A stretch of DNA of 64,000 bases from Artemia franciscana (GCF_032884065.1 NC_088868.1:7336758-7400757), one strand, 5' to 3'; positions 47,781 through 59,511 are shown, numbered from the stretch's first letter. The notes: generated from the letters alone by a model not told the origin. Made by a program: numbers and translations.

Positions 47781-48725
47781 AATACATCTACTACTGCTAC
47801 TACTACTACTACTACTACTAACAACTCACCGTAGTACCAAGCCACCTGAGGCCAGCATAGCTGTGCACGCTCCTCCTCAATCCTAATCTATTTAAAGCCT
47901 CCATCTTTACACCCTCCCAGGAAGCTCCAGTTTCCCTTAGATCTTTCTTTACATCTCCCCATCCATCCGTTGACGACCTATTTTCCGTTTAACCCTAAAC
48001 GGTTGGCCGAAAAGGACAATCTTTGGCATTGTGTTATCCGTCATCCCCAGAACACGCCCTGGTCATCTCAACCTTTCTCTCATTATAGCTCTAGAAAGTG
48101 GGATCGAACCACACTTTTCGTACAACCTAGTGTTTAGGTAACGGTCATTCAGCCGGGTACCAAAAAATGATCCGCGGGCAATTTCTCTGGAAAATATGTA
48201 ACAAATCTTCCTCCGTTTTTCGGGCCACCCAGGCTTCAGCACTATACTTGGCCACTCCCATCACTGTAGCTTCCAATATTCTAATCTTGGTTCGCAGACT
48301 TATCTTCCTATTCTTCCAAACTTTTTTTTCAACTGCAAAAAAACTCCCTGAGCTTTGGCTGTTCTACTTTTAACATTTTCACTGCTCCCATCGTCTTTAC
48401 TAATAAAACTACGAAGATAACTGAAGATGTTACTTGATCAATCTTTTCGTTATATAACGTCACCTTTTCATCGTCACTTATTCCTAGCCTTAGCGACTTA
48501 TTCTTCTTTTCAAACCTATTCCAGCACCCTGAACTTGCAAAACCTCTAACTTCATTCATTTTGCTCGTACTTTCATTTTGGATGCTTAAATCATAAGCAT
48601 AATCTGAGTCGAAGAAAGTTTTTCTTCCCCATTTGATTCCGTGTTCTCCCACTGCCTTTCCTGTGCTCCTTAAGACAAAGTCCACGAAATGGTCCACATA
48701 AATGGGGATAGAACACAACACATCA
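47781..48725 (-). mobile_element. LINE family A, RT and 3' end with (TAG)n tail
   Basis: A 130-codon minus frame (48329-48721) reads VDHFVDFVLRSTGKAVGEHG, IKWGRKTFFDSDYAYDLSI, and NKSLRLGISDDEKVTLYNEK. The DSDYAYDLSI piece is the RT active-site loop; family members usually have YADD, so a catalytic Asp is altered here. Further frames give RIAKAQGVF-like and KIRILEAT-like phrases and the GTRLTD family end. The 3' end at 47781 is CTACTACTACTA on the plus strand. Several frame breaks. It lies in the intron of the minus-strand MYND gene, in the same direction. Confidence 0.85.
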
Positions 48726-49282
48726 TTTTATGGAAATCACACAACATTGTAGTGTTTATAAATTTTTCTTAATTAAGTCCTCGAACGATCAACAAATTTC
48801 CCGATTACTAACCGGAATCTGAAATCCGATTGCCTAAGCTACGAGTGTGCGCATTTTAATACCAATAAATTCAAACTCAAAACAACAGAAAATGCTATGT
48901 TTGAAGGAAACAAGTCCCATTGGTTGTTTTTTTCTCTTTCTCCTTTTTCTGTTCCTCTCCTTTATTATTTATTTTCCTTTTTCCAATTTTATTTTCCTTT
49001 ATTTATTTATTCCCCTTTATCCTTTCATCTACAGAATTTCATTTTAATATGATCCTCCTTTTTCTGTTATTGGCTGTACTATGATATCCAAGCTTGATAT
49101 GGCTCGTAATAATAATAATAAATAAACAAAAAATTAAAAACAAGAAAAGAAGAGAAGCATATGATGAGGATTGAAATGATATTTTCATCAATTGGATGAC
49201 CTTCAATGAATTCATTTAAACTTCTTCTATGTTTTATAATACGTGACATCTGTTTTTTAATTGAGGGAAATATGGCTTAAAT

Positions 49283-49283
<1 letters not shown>
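48726..49283. other. Intronic, low-complexity
   Basis: Pyrimidine-rich on the plus strand from 48930 to 49050, AAT repeats near 49110-49130. No gene. Confidence 0.5.

Positions 49284-49333
<50 letters not shown>
49284..49333. repeat. Poly(A) tract, about 50 bases
   Basis: A pure A run. It could be the tail of a retroposed sequence, but nothing recognisable precedes it. Confidence 0.9.
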
Positions 49334-49334
<1 letters not shown>

Positions 49335-49802
49335 AGCCCAGATGCTGAGGGATTTTCTAAAAGGAAGAAAATTAAGATTTGTCAAATACCTTCTTATTTA
49401 TTAATTTTTATATCAATATATATCGTCAAGGGAAACTGCAGGAATTATCAAGTGGGACAGGGGATGCTGGAAAAAGATTTTTTGGTCAGCCAAAGTTTAA
49501 GGGTTGCCAAGCTTTTTAAATTGGAATTTCCCCAGAGGCGATTAAATTTTACAATCTTATTTTGTGAATATATCACGAATAAAAGAAAAGACAAAACGAA
49601 AACTTGCAAATACAGGGGGGAGGGGGCAAATCGGTCGTTTCTTATAAAAAAAAATACCAAATATGGAGTTTTGCAACGGAATACCCCCGAAAAAAAGGTA
49701 TCTTAAAAAGACCAAGGAGGGGAAGGGGCAAAAAATCTAGGATAAAGAAATGCGCCCACACCCATACTTCCTTTTTACAAAAAGGAAAAAAAATATATAT
49801 AC

Positions 49803-49988
49803 CTGGCACTCTCTACTGCAGTACCACTGGGATCCACAACCAGCACAAACAAATTGAGCTGGCTTTGAGCTGCAGCCCTGGCATTTGGGTACCTCTTGGT
49901 CATCTTTCTTTGAATTACTGCCGTTAGAAGTAGACGGGCCTGCAGCAGTTGAAGAGCTACTTGGTGACACAGTAACTCGACTATCGTC
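49803..49988 (-). CDS. MYND zinc-finger protein, internal exon with the zinc-knuckle core
   Basis: A 62-codon minus-strand exon, phase 0 on both sides (acceptor CCCTATTTCAG at 49989, donor GTATAT at 49802). It reads DDSRVTVSPSSSS, a Ser/Thr/Gly-rich linker, DDQEVPKCQGCSSKPAQFVC, AGCGSQWYCSRECQ. The pattern C-x2-C-x7-C-x2-C-x4-C-x3-C is a MYND finger; its last ligands come from the 42-base exon at 44327. MYND fingers bind short proline-rich peptides, often in transcriptional regulators. The motif AQFVCAGCGSQWYCSRECQ feels familiar as a conserved invertebrate protein, but I cannot name the gene. The disordered Ser-rich linker suggests a nuclear regulatory protein. Confidence 0.9.
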
Positions 49989-50024
49989 CTGAAATAGGGA
50001 AAAGTTATTACTTAGAGACCTAGC

Positions 50025-52293
50025 AAGTAGTGGTCAAGGGAAGTGGTCAGCTCACGCTGGTGTGGTTTTTCATTTGCAATGTTTTAAATCTTCATTCGCA
50101 ATCATTTTCGTAAAAGACTAAGATGAGCTGATTAATTAATCAATTAATTAATCATATCTAATTAATCAATTAATTAACCATATCTAAATAATCAATTATT
50201 AAATAAACTGATTAATGAAAAGCTGTGACATAGGACAGTTTTGGGAGAATAGAGTCGCAATAAAGAACCTGTTACAGATGATATTTGACTTCACCTTTTG
50301 CTTTTGGATAGAACGAAAAACAATAACAAGAGCTAAAAGCTCATATGGCACGTGTGACGAGGCAAGAAGAGCCAAGAGCTCATATGGTGTGAGCTCTAAC
50401 AAAATTCTAAGAATCAATAGATTGATTTAAACGGAAAATCAGAGACTTGCAAATAGGATGCATTAAGCAATTAGGGATGCAAATACTTAAACTAATCATC
50501 CCGTCTGAAGAGGCTGAAACTCCCCACTCTTGTCTACAGACGTAAAGGGGGTGATATTATCATGACGCATAAGCTCCTGAATTACAACTCTCCATTAAAT
50601 AAGCTATTTCAACTTGACCAGTCTGCCAGAACTAGGGGGAATAGTCGGAAACTGTATCAGAAGAGAGCTGCCACTAGACTACGCAATAACTTCTTCACTT
50701 ACAGAATAGTGATTTTGTGGAATTCTCTCACCGAAAAAGCGGTCACTACCCCCAGCACTGCTACCTTTAAAAGAGCCGTTGATGGAGAATGGTCATCAAA
50801 GCCGTGACGAACTGAGTGGGATGCCGTTGAGACGTCCAACCATCGTCATCACTAACCAGCGATTCTACAGAATTTAATCCTTATTTCGCTGGACAATGCG
50901 ATTTAAGGTAATTTAAGGTAATTAATGCCGGTCAGGATCTAAAATAAGAGCTCTGAGTCACGAAGTCCTTCTAAATATCAAAATTCATTAAGATCCGATC
51001 ACCCACTCGTAAGTTATAAATACCTAATTTTTCCTCTCCCTTTAGCCCCCCCGATGGTCGAATCTGGGAAAACGACTTTATCAAGACAATTTGTGCAGCT
51101 CCCTGACATGCCTACCAATTTTCATTGTCCTAGCACGTCCAGAAGCACCAAACTCGCCGAATCACTGAACCCCTCCCCCCAACTCCCCCAAAGAGAGCGA
51201 ATCCAGTACGGTTACGTCAATCACGTATCAAGGACATTTGCTTATTCTATCCACCAAGCTTCATCCCGATTCCCCCCCTCTAAGTGTTTTCCAAGATTTC
51301 CCCCTCCAACTCCCCCCAATGTCAAAAGATCTGGTCGGGATTTGAAATAAGAGCTCTGAGACATTAATTCCTTCTAAATATCAAATTTCATTAACATCCG
51401 ATCACCTATCCGTAAGATAAAAATAACCCAATTTTCACGTTTTCCAAGAACTCCGGTTTCCCCCTCCAACTCCCCCCAATGTCACAGGATCTGGTTGGAA
51501 TCTAAAATTAGAGCTTTGAAGCACAAGATCCTTCTAAATATCAAATTTCATTAAGATCTGGTCGCCCTTTCGTAAGTTACAAATGCCTCAATTTTCAAAA
51601 TTACCCCCCCTCCCCAACTCCACCAAAGAGAGCAGATCCGGTCTGGTTATGTCAGTCACGTATCTTCTGTTTATTTTCCCCGCCGAGTTTCATCCCGATC
51701 CCTCCAATCTAAGCGTTTTCCATGATTTTAGGTTCCCCGCCCGAAACTCCCCCAATATCACCAGATTCGGTTGGGATTTAAAATAAGAGCCTTGAGACAC
51801 GATATCCTTCTAAATATCAAATTTTTCAGAATCCGTATTTTTCAATAATTTTTCAGAATTCGTTCCGGTTATGTCAATCATGTATCTAGGACTAGTGCTT
51901 ATTTTTCCCACCAAGTTTCATCCCGATCCCTCCACTCTAAGTGTTTTCCGAGATTTTAGGTTTCCCCCTTCCAACCCCCCCCCCAATGTCACCAGATCCG
52001 GTCGGGATTTAAAATAACAGCTCTGAGACACGATATCCTTCCAAACATCAAATTTCATTAAGATGATGAAAATACTTCAATTTTTCCGAATTAGCGGGCC
52101 CCCCGCTCCTCCCCAGATGGTCAAATCGGGAAACGACTATTTCTAATTTAATCTGGTCCGGTCCCTGATATGCCTGCCATATTTCATCGTCCTAGCTTAC
52201 CTGGAAGTGCTTAAAGTAGCAAAACCGGAACCGACAGACAGACCGACAGAATTTGCGATTGCTATATGTCACTTGGTTAATACCAAGTGCCAT
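50025..52293 (+). repeat. Family X repeat, long copy with terminal hairpin
   Basis: Near its start are TGCAATGTTTTAAATCT and CGCAATCATTTTCGT, followed by TAATCAATTAATTAA motifs and GAAAAGCTGTGACATAGGA. The middle has GAGCTCATATGG motifs and then sub-repeats built on GATCCGGTCGGGATTTAAAA, AAGAGCTCTGAGACACGA and CCTTCTAAATATCAAATT. It ends GACAGACAGACCGACAG, then TTGCGATTGCTATATG and the perfect hairpin CACTTGGT-TAAT-ACCAAGTG at 52270-52289. A LINE fragment is inserted at 50452-50925. No transposase is seen. The 3' hairpin is reminiscent of Helitrons, but no CTRR end follows, so the class is open. Confidence 0.8.
50452..50925 (+). mobile_element. CR1/Jockey-type LINE tail nested in family X
   Basis: The plus strand reads LKRLKLPTLVYRR-like, then IIMTHKLLNYNSPLNKLFQL, RGNSRKLYQKRAATRLRNN, FFTYRIVILWNSLTEKAV and TFKRAVDGEWSSKP. 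This is the very C-terminus of ORF2 and stays open for 81 codons (50562-50807). The tail is a repeat of ATTTAAGGTA (50890-50922). The continuous family X copy at 1-1003 shows uninterrupted sequence at the matching site (near 865), which proves the insertion. Confidence 0.88.
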
Positions 52294-52384
52294 AAAAAAA
52301 CATTATAGGCTAACACACTAAGAAATTCAGTAAGAATTACTGAATTATTAAATATATACTTAAGATACGAGAAGAAGCATTCAA

Positions 52385-54125
52385 GCAAGGGGAGTTGATC
52401 AACTCACACTATTGTTTCTTTTTTTATTCGCGATGTTTTAAATCTCATCTGCAATCATTTTCGTGATTAATTTCGTGAAAAACCTGATTAATTCATGAAT
52501 TAATTAGCCATATCTAATTAGTCAATTATTAAAAAAGCTGATTAATGAAAAGCTGTGACATAGGACAGTTTTGCAAGAATAGAGTCGCAATAAAGAACCT
52601 ATTACAGATGATATTTGACTTCACCTTTTGCTTTTGCATAGAAAAAAAACAATGAAAAAACATTATAGGCTAACAAACTAAGAAATTCAGTAAGAATGTT
52701 TCCCCCTCCAACTCCCCCTATATCACAAGATACTGTCGGGATTTAAAATAAGAGCTCTGAAACACGAAGTCCTTCTAAATATCAAATTTGATTAAGATCC
52801 GATCACCCATTCGTAAGTTAAAAATACCGCATTTTTAAATGTGTCCTCTCCCTCCAGCCCCCCCAGATGGCCGAATCGGGGAAAAGACTGTTATCAAGTC
52901 AATTTGTGCAGGTTCCTGGCAAGCCTGGCAATTTTCATCGTCCTAGCACGTCCAGAAGCACCGAACTAACCAAAGCACTGGAAATCCCCCATCTCCCCCA
53001 AAGAGAGCGGACTCATTCCAATTATGTCAATCACGTATCTAGAACTTGTGCTTATTCTTTCCATCATGTTTCATCCTGATCTCTCCACTCTAAGCGTTTT
53101 CCGCGATTTCCAATTTCCAAGATTTCGGTTCCCCCCTCCAACCTCCTATGTCCCCGGATCCAATTCAAATTCAAAATGGAGCATCTGAGACATAAGATCT
53201 TTCTATATATCAATAACCACCATTCGTAAGATAAAGATACCTCAATTTTCACGTTTTCCAAGATTTCCGGTTTTCCCCTCTAACTCCCCCCAATATCACC
53301 GGATCTGGTCAAGATTTAAAATAAGAGCTCAGAAGCACAAAATCCTTCTAATATCAAATTTCATGAAGATCTGATCATCCGTTCGTAAGTTACAAATCCC
53401 TCATTTTTTCTAATTTTTCCGAATTACCCCCTCCCCCCAACTCCCCCAAAGAGAACGGATCCGGTTATGTCAGTCACGTATCTTGGACTTGTGCTTATTC
53501 TTCCCACCAAGTTTCATCTTGATCTCTCCACTCTAAGCATTTTCCAAGATTTCCGCCCCCCCATCTCCCCCAACAACAATGGATCCGATCGGAATTTAAA
53601 ATAAGAGATCTGAGTTAACAGGTCCTTCTAAATATGAAATTTCAGCAAGATCCGATTATTTCTTCGTAAGTTAAAAATACCTCATGTCAATCACGTATCT
53701 AGGACTTGTGATTTTTTTCCCACCAAGTTTCGTCCCGATCCCTCCACTCAACCAGTTTTCCAAGATTTTAGGTTTCCCCTCCAACTCCCCGCAATGTCAC
53801 CGGATCCGGTCGGGATTTGAAATAAGAGCTCTGAGACACAATATCCTTCGAAACATCCAATTTCATTAAGATCCGATCAGCCGTCAATAAGTTAAAAATA
53901 CCTCATTTTTTCTAATTCTTTCTAATTAACCGTCCTCCATTCCCCCCCCCAGATGGTCGAATCGGGGAAACAATTATTTCTAATTTAACGTGGTCTGGTC
54001 CCTGATACGCCTGCCAAATGTCAACATCCTAGCTTATCTGGAAGTACCTAAACTAGCAAAACCGGGACCGACAGAATTTGCAATCGCTATATGCCACTTG
54101 GTAAATATCAAATGCCATAAAAAAA
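52385..54125 (+). repeat. Family X repeat, second copy in the same direction
   Basis: It has the same opening blocks (GATGTTTTAAATCTCATCTG, GAAAAGCTGTGACATAGGA at 52545-52563), the same internal sub-repeats and the same end (CCGACAGAATTTGCAATCG, CACTTGGT at 54095 with a decayed second hairpin arm). Its 5' part is rearranged: a piece of the DNA that follows copy 1 (52294-52337) recurs inside it at 52655-52697. The frames at 52867-53079 and 53684-53869 are repeat noise. Confidence 0.8.
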
Positions 54126-54324
54126 GAATATAGAGAAATAAGCCCTTCAGTTTCAACTGAGCTCATTAAAATAAAAAGAGAAGGTGCAGTAGCAGTGGTC
54201 AAAAATTGAATACATCAACTCCAAATTAAATCGTAGGATCTTCTTTTTCCTTTAATTCTACTGGTCTGATTCCATTATTCCAGGGATAACAGATGTCAAT
54301 TTTTTGGTCTGGTTAGTCTTTGCC

Positions 54325-54756
54325 GAGGGGTCACTGACTTTCAGAAATTACGTACAAAACTTGACGCAAGCCGGGAGTGGCAGAAGTGCGAGAATCATGG
54401 CGAGATTGTGCCAAACGTGGTGAAACAGTGCTGCGCACTTGGCATTCTGAGATGTACACCAGGTGACGGAAAGCGAGTGGTCTCTCGGTTTTTAGCTTCC
54501 TGGTTTCAATCTGATCTGGAAAACTCAAGGCAAACACAAAGGAGTTGCCTGTGTTCTAGTGCTGAGGATACCCCAGATCTTCTATTATTCAACACATTCA
54601 TTAGCAATACAAAAATTAATCTATCCTTCAGAATCGTGGGGTTGTCCACTTTCCGTCACCTGGGGTGCATCTCAGAGCACCACATGTGCCACACAGTTTC
54701 ACCAAACCTAGCACACGCTACCTTGTGTACGTGATTTCTGAAAGTCGGTGCCTAGT
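54325..54756. mobile_element. Foldback element with about 150-base inverted arms
   Basis: GACTTTCAGAAATTACGTAC (left, near 54339) is the near-exact complement of GTACGTGATTTCTGAAAGTC (right, near 54727). GGTGAAACAGTG on the left pairs with CACAGTTTCACC on the right, and CAGGTGACGGAAAG (54461) pairs with CTTTCCGTCACCTG (54649). A 40-base insertion in the left arm offsets them. The central 150 bases are unrelated. No coding capacity is supported. Confidence 0.85.
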
Positions 54757-55186
<430 letters not shown>

Positions 55187-55437
55187 TTGTAATTTACAAT
55201 ACAATAAGTTGTAATTTTTAATATCATATTACTATTATTATAACATTAATATTACAATATTAATCTCTAATCTATTCATCTATCAATTTGTTGAGTTTTT
55301 TGTTATCACAATTAATACAGCAACGAATCAAACTTGAAACTTGTGGTCTTGCAAAAGAACACAAGAATAAAGAAGAAAAGCACTCAGAAAAAAAAATCAT
55401 CAACAGAAGAAAATCAACAGAACATATTTGTCAACCA

Positions 55438-55597
55438 GTGTCCAGGGCTGTATTCAGGATTTTTTTCGGGGGGGGGGGGTCATAAAAAAACATCCAAATG
55501 TGTTTTATACACTTTTCATTACGTTTTTACGAGTGACACAAACATTTCGGGGTAGGGCTTCCAGCCCCTAATACCCCCCTGAATACGGCCTTGATAG
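55438..55597 (+). repeat. TATCCAG G-tract element, copy with clear inverted ends
   Basis: It starts CCAGGGCTGTATTCAGGATT followed by a G10 run and ends CCCCCCTGAATACGGCCTTG. The two ends are inverted (CTGTATTCAGG and CCTGAATACGG). About 160 bases, no coding capacity, MITE-like. Related copies are at 46535, 58118, and less clearly at 4628, 23690 and 33270. Confidence 0.72.
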
Positions 55598-56139
55598 CGT
55601 TTATTTACAGGCTTAGTACACTTTTACAGGAACTTTAATTTAAAACAAAATACAAAATCAGAAATATAATTCAACTACTGCAGAAATACTATATGAACAC
55701 TACAATATCAACATCAAAAAAGCATATGTTTGAAGGTCAAAATTATACTCTTCTCAAATACAAATTTACTACAATACACTAAAATGTTCACTAACCACAA
55801 GATACAAATCCAAAAATCGACTAAATATACACCGTTCACCAAAATCAAACCTTTAAGTGACTAGCAAAAATCCAAATATCTGAGGCAACTGGATAGACCA
55901 AGGTTCTCAACCTTTCTCTGGTCCATACCCGTTCAAATACTATAAATGATTTTGCGCCCCCTCCCCCCTGTATAATTAGCTCGATTATTTTTTAATATAC
56001 CACTAAAGTGCTCAAAAATATTTTCAAAACAGGAAGTAATTGAGAAAAACAATTCTCAAGACTATATTAAGGCGTACCTACACCAAATAACATCTAGACT
56101 AGGTGAGCCCGGGTAGTCCAAGGCGATAAACAAGAAGAA
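55598..56139. other. Intronic, nothing recognised
   Basis: AT-rich, no frames of note. Confidence 0.5.
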
Positions 56140-57930
56140 AATTTGTTGCTTTTAGTTGCTATTAATTCGAATCAAAATTGGGTCTCTGAGCAGCCAAATG
56201 AATTATTCCCCTTTCTTAATTTTTTTTTTTTGCTTTTCGTTATTATTAATTCGAATCAAAATTGGGTCCCTCAGCAGCCAAATGAATTATTCCGCTTTCT
56301 TCATTCTTTTTTTTTTGGTTGATTTTTGTTTTTATTAATTCGAATCAAAATTGGGTCTCTCAGCAGCCAAATGAATTATTCCACTTTCTTAATTCGTTTT
56401 CTTTTTGTTGCTTTTGTTTTTATCAATTAGAATCAAAATTGGGTATCTCAGTAGCCAAATGAATTATTCCACTTTCTTAATTCGTTTTTTTTTTGTTGCT
56501 TTTAGTTTTTATTAATTTGAATCAAAATTGGGTCTTTATGCAGCCAAATGAATTATTCCCCTTTCTTAATTTTTTTTTTTTTTTGCTTTTCGTAATTATT
56601 AATTCGAACCAAAATTGGGTCTCTCAGCAGCCAAATGAATTATTCCGCTTTCATAATTCGTTTTTTTTTTGTTGCTTTTTGTTTTTATTAATTCGAATCA
56701 AAATTGGGTCTCTCAGCAGCCAAATGAATTATTCCACTTTCTTAATTCGTTTTTTTTTTGTTGCTTTTAGTTTTTATTAATCCGAATCAAAATTGGGTCT
56801 TTCTGCAGCCAAATGAATTATTCCCCTTTCTTAATTTGTTTTTTTTTTTGCTTTTCGTAATTATTAATTCGAACCAGAATTGGGTCTCTCAGCAGCCAAA
56901 TTAATTATTCCGCTTTCTTAATTCTTTTTTTTTTTGCTTTTTGTTTTTATTAATTCGAATCAAAATTGGGTCTTTCTGCAGTCAAATGAATTATTCCCCT
57001 TTCTTAATTTGTTTTTTTTTTCACTTTTCGTAATTATTAATTCGAACCAAAATTGGGTCTCTCAGCAGCCACATGAATCATTGGCTTAGTTAATTCGTTT
57101 TTTGTTTTTTGTGTGTTGCTGTTTTTTTTTATTAACAAAAACCAAAATTGGGTCTCTCAGCGGCCAAATGAATTATTCCACTTTCTTAACTCGTGTTGTT
57201 TTTGCTTTTGGGTTCTATTAATAAGAAATAAAATTGGGTCTCTCAGCAGCCACATGAATTATTGGCTTAGTTATTTCGTTTTTTGTTTTTTGTTTCTTGC
57301 TTTTTGTTTTTATTAATAAGAACCAAAATTGGGTCTCTCAGCGGCCATATGAATTATTCCACTTTCTTAACTCGTTTTGTTTTTGTTTTTGGGTTCTATT
57401 AATAAGAATTAAAATTGGGTCTCTCAGCAGCCACGTGAATGATTGGCTTAGTTAATTCGTTTTTCGTTTTTTATGTGTTGCTGTTTGTTTTTATTAACAA
57501 GAACCAAAATTGGGTCTCTCAGCGGCCAAATGAATTATTCCACTTTCTTAACTCGTTTTGTTTTTGCTTTTGGGTTCTATTAATAAGAATTAAAATTGGG
57601 TCTCTCAGCAGCCACATGAATTATTGGCTTAGTTATTTCGTTTTTTGTTTTTTGTTTCTTGCTTTTTGTTTTTATTAATAAGAACCAAAATTGGGTCTCT
57701 CAGCGGCCAAATGAATTATTCCACTTTCTTAACTCGTTTTATTTTGCTTTTGGGTTCTATTAATAAGAATTAAAATTGGGTCTCTCAGCAGCCACATGAA
57801 TTATTAGCTTAGTTAATTCGTTTTTTTGTTTTTTTTTGTTTCTTGTTTTTATTAATAAGAACCAAAATTGGGTCTCTCAGCGGCCAAATGAATTATTCCA
57901 CTTTCTTAATTTGTTTTTTTTTTTCTACAG
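56140..57930 (+). repeat. Tandem array of twenty roughly 89-base units with two-unit higher order
   Basis: The marker AAATTGGGTCTCTCAGC, with variants, occurs twenty times between 56172 and 57870. Units consist of a TATTAATTCGAATCA lead, the marker, (C)AGCCAAATGAATTATTCC, ACTTTCTTAATTCG and a T-rich spacer. In the first half units are all alike. From about 57100 two kinds alternate: one with GCGGCCAAATGAATTATTCC and TTAACTCG, the other with GCAGCCACATGAAT and GGCTTAGTTA, giving a dimer of about 180 bases. Located in an intron of the minus-strand MYND gene. The frames across it are artefacts. Confidence 0.95.
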
Positions 57931-58117
57931 AATTTAGGATAAAAGCACTTGACGTTCCCAAGGTTTTTAGGTCCATTAGGAAATTTCACAAAAATAAGCA
58001 GCAGTGCCCCAACCACCTTAAATGCATAGTCCGAGAACCATGAATTTTAAGATAACATTACAGACTCCAAGCCAAAAAAGCTCTATTGATTAACCCCAAG
58101 CTAAAGTATACTTGAAC
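57931..58117. other. Sequence just after the array
   Basis: A TTTTTTTTTCTACAG tract ends the array at about 57929 and a short frame (FRIKALDVPKVFRSIRKFH) follows to 58043. It looks like an exon start but shows no family signal or donor. Not called. Confidence 0.3.
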
Positions 58118-58272
58118 ACAAGCCCGTATCCAGGGCGGTTTGGGGTTTGCCCCCCTCCCCGAAATATGTGTACACTTAGTAATGACGTAGGAAATGCATA
58201 TAAACAAATTTTGTATCCGTTTTTTTTTAACTTTATTTGTAACCCCGTCCCCCGAGCAAAATTCTTGCATAT
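58118..58272 (+). repeat. TATCCAG G-tract element, copy
   Basis: CACAAGCCCGTATCCAGGGC at the left, TATAAACAAATTTTGTAT inside, C-rich run and a decayed right end (AAATTCTTGCATATGG). Shares the inside with the copy at 46535-46696. Confidence 0.6.
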
Positions 58273-59145
58273 GGATTTTTGGATACTGGAAAACTGGTGA
58301 AAATAGCTGCTCAGAGTGTCCTTCTGTCACCTCTCCCTCCTATTTCTTCAGTATTTAATGAATGTGACAAAAGGGGACCTCACTTCTTCGCCCTAAGGAC
58401 ACATATTTACACCCTTTCTTTTTTTCGTTTAAGCTTTAAGTCATTCTTATTGGTATACAAAAAAAGTTTTTGTCACATATGACAAGATACCAATCGTGAT
58501 TTGCCAATATAGTATTTGGACTGGTTGGTGAGAACTCCTTCAATGGTTGGTGAAAATAATAGGGATAACATGGCGCTGCATTTTACCCCTTCCCACAATT
58601 GCTCTTCTATGTTTAATTTCCACCCTAAATACAAAGACCAATATGCATGAATTCATAATAACATTACGGACTCCAAGCTAACTCCAAACCAAGCAAGCTC
58701 TATTCACTAACCCCAAACTAATGTATACTTCAGCAAGTTTTTAAAGACCCCCCCCCCTGCCTGATGATTGGCAAAATAATCAGTCAACTAGTTTTTTTTA
58801 CTTCTTTCTATTATTTCTTCTGTGGATACCTCACCTCTTCCCCCCTCCAAAAGACAAGCATTCGTTGAAGCTCTGTCTAACTCAAGGTCGTTTTCTCTTG
58901 TTTCAAAATTCAGCCTCTTTATACGGAAACGCAAAAAAAGAAAAAAAGTCGGATATGGCAAGAAGCCAGTCTTATTTTACTAGCAAAGATTATGAAAACA
59001 AACCCCCTCCCTCCAACAGCTAATAAAAATAATCAAAAATAACAATATATTGTGTTGGTTCTTTCTATTGTTTCTTCTATCGTTAATACATCTGCCAACT
59101 GAACCGCTCAATAGTTGCTCCCCATAAGAATTGTTCTTCCTAATA
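58273..59145. other. Intronic, nothing recognised
   Basis: A phrase about ACTCCAAGC.AA...AAGC(A/T)CTATT occurs at 58065 and again near 58668, with AACCCCAA.CTAA.GTATACTT after each. This shows an old duplication about 600 bases apart. No coding signal. Confidence 0.4.
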
Positions 59146-59146
59146 A

Positions 59147-59443
59147 CTTAAGCGGCGTCCAACTGCATGTTTAGACACCTTTCTGTCCAGACAGTTCCCG
59201 TTCAAATAAAATTCGGTACTTGCTGCAATAAATTACAGCTAAGCATTTAGTTCTAGTGCCTAGAACTCTTTAAAATTTCACATTCTACCAATCAGGAAGC
59301 TTCTTTTGCACTAAAATTGTTTCGAGTTTCAGAGCGGCGTCCACATGTATGTCTTACCAAACTTACAGGCTTAAGCAAGTACATGGCCAGACACACAGGT
59401 CTAGGCATGAGTCTCGCTGGACTTGCATGTGAACGCCGCTTAA
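59147..59443. mobile_element. MITE with AAGCGGCGT inverted ends
   Basis: Left end TAAGCGGCGTCCAACTGCAT and right end TGCATGTGAACGCCGCTTA are inverted copies (AGCGGCGTCCA/TGAACGCCGCT). An extra inner AGAGCGGCGTCCACATGTAT lies at 59333. Inside, TCCAGACAG/CCAGACACACAGGTCTAG-like words recur. About 297 bases, no coding capacity. Flanks AATAACTT and AATAATCA agree at five of eight bases, only weak support for a target duplication. Confidence 0.75.
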
Positions 59444-59511
59444 TAATCAATTTATAAGCAAACTGGGTTGTGGCAACCATGCATCTACACAGGATATGAA
59501 GGTGAACTTAC

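Noticed and set aside
49281-49706. Poly-lysine-headed 141-codon frame
   Set aside because: Begins in a poly(A) tract; the rest has no family signal and lies on the opposite strand of a gene intron.
51054-51350. 98-codon frame nearly identical to one at 432-728 on the other strand
   Set aside because: Similarity reflects the family X repeat. Frames differ among copies and there is no start or domain support.
57930-58043. Possible exon after a TTTTTCTACAG tract
   Set aside because: No donor, no homology, and the pyrimidine tract is just the spacer of the tandem array.
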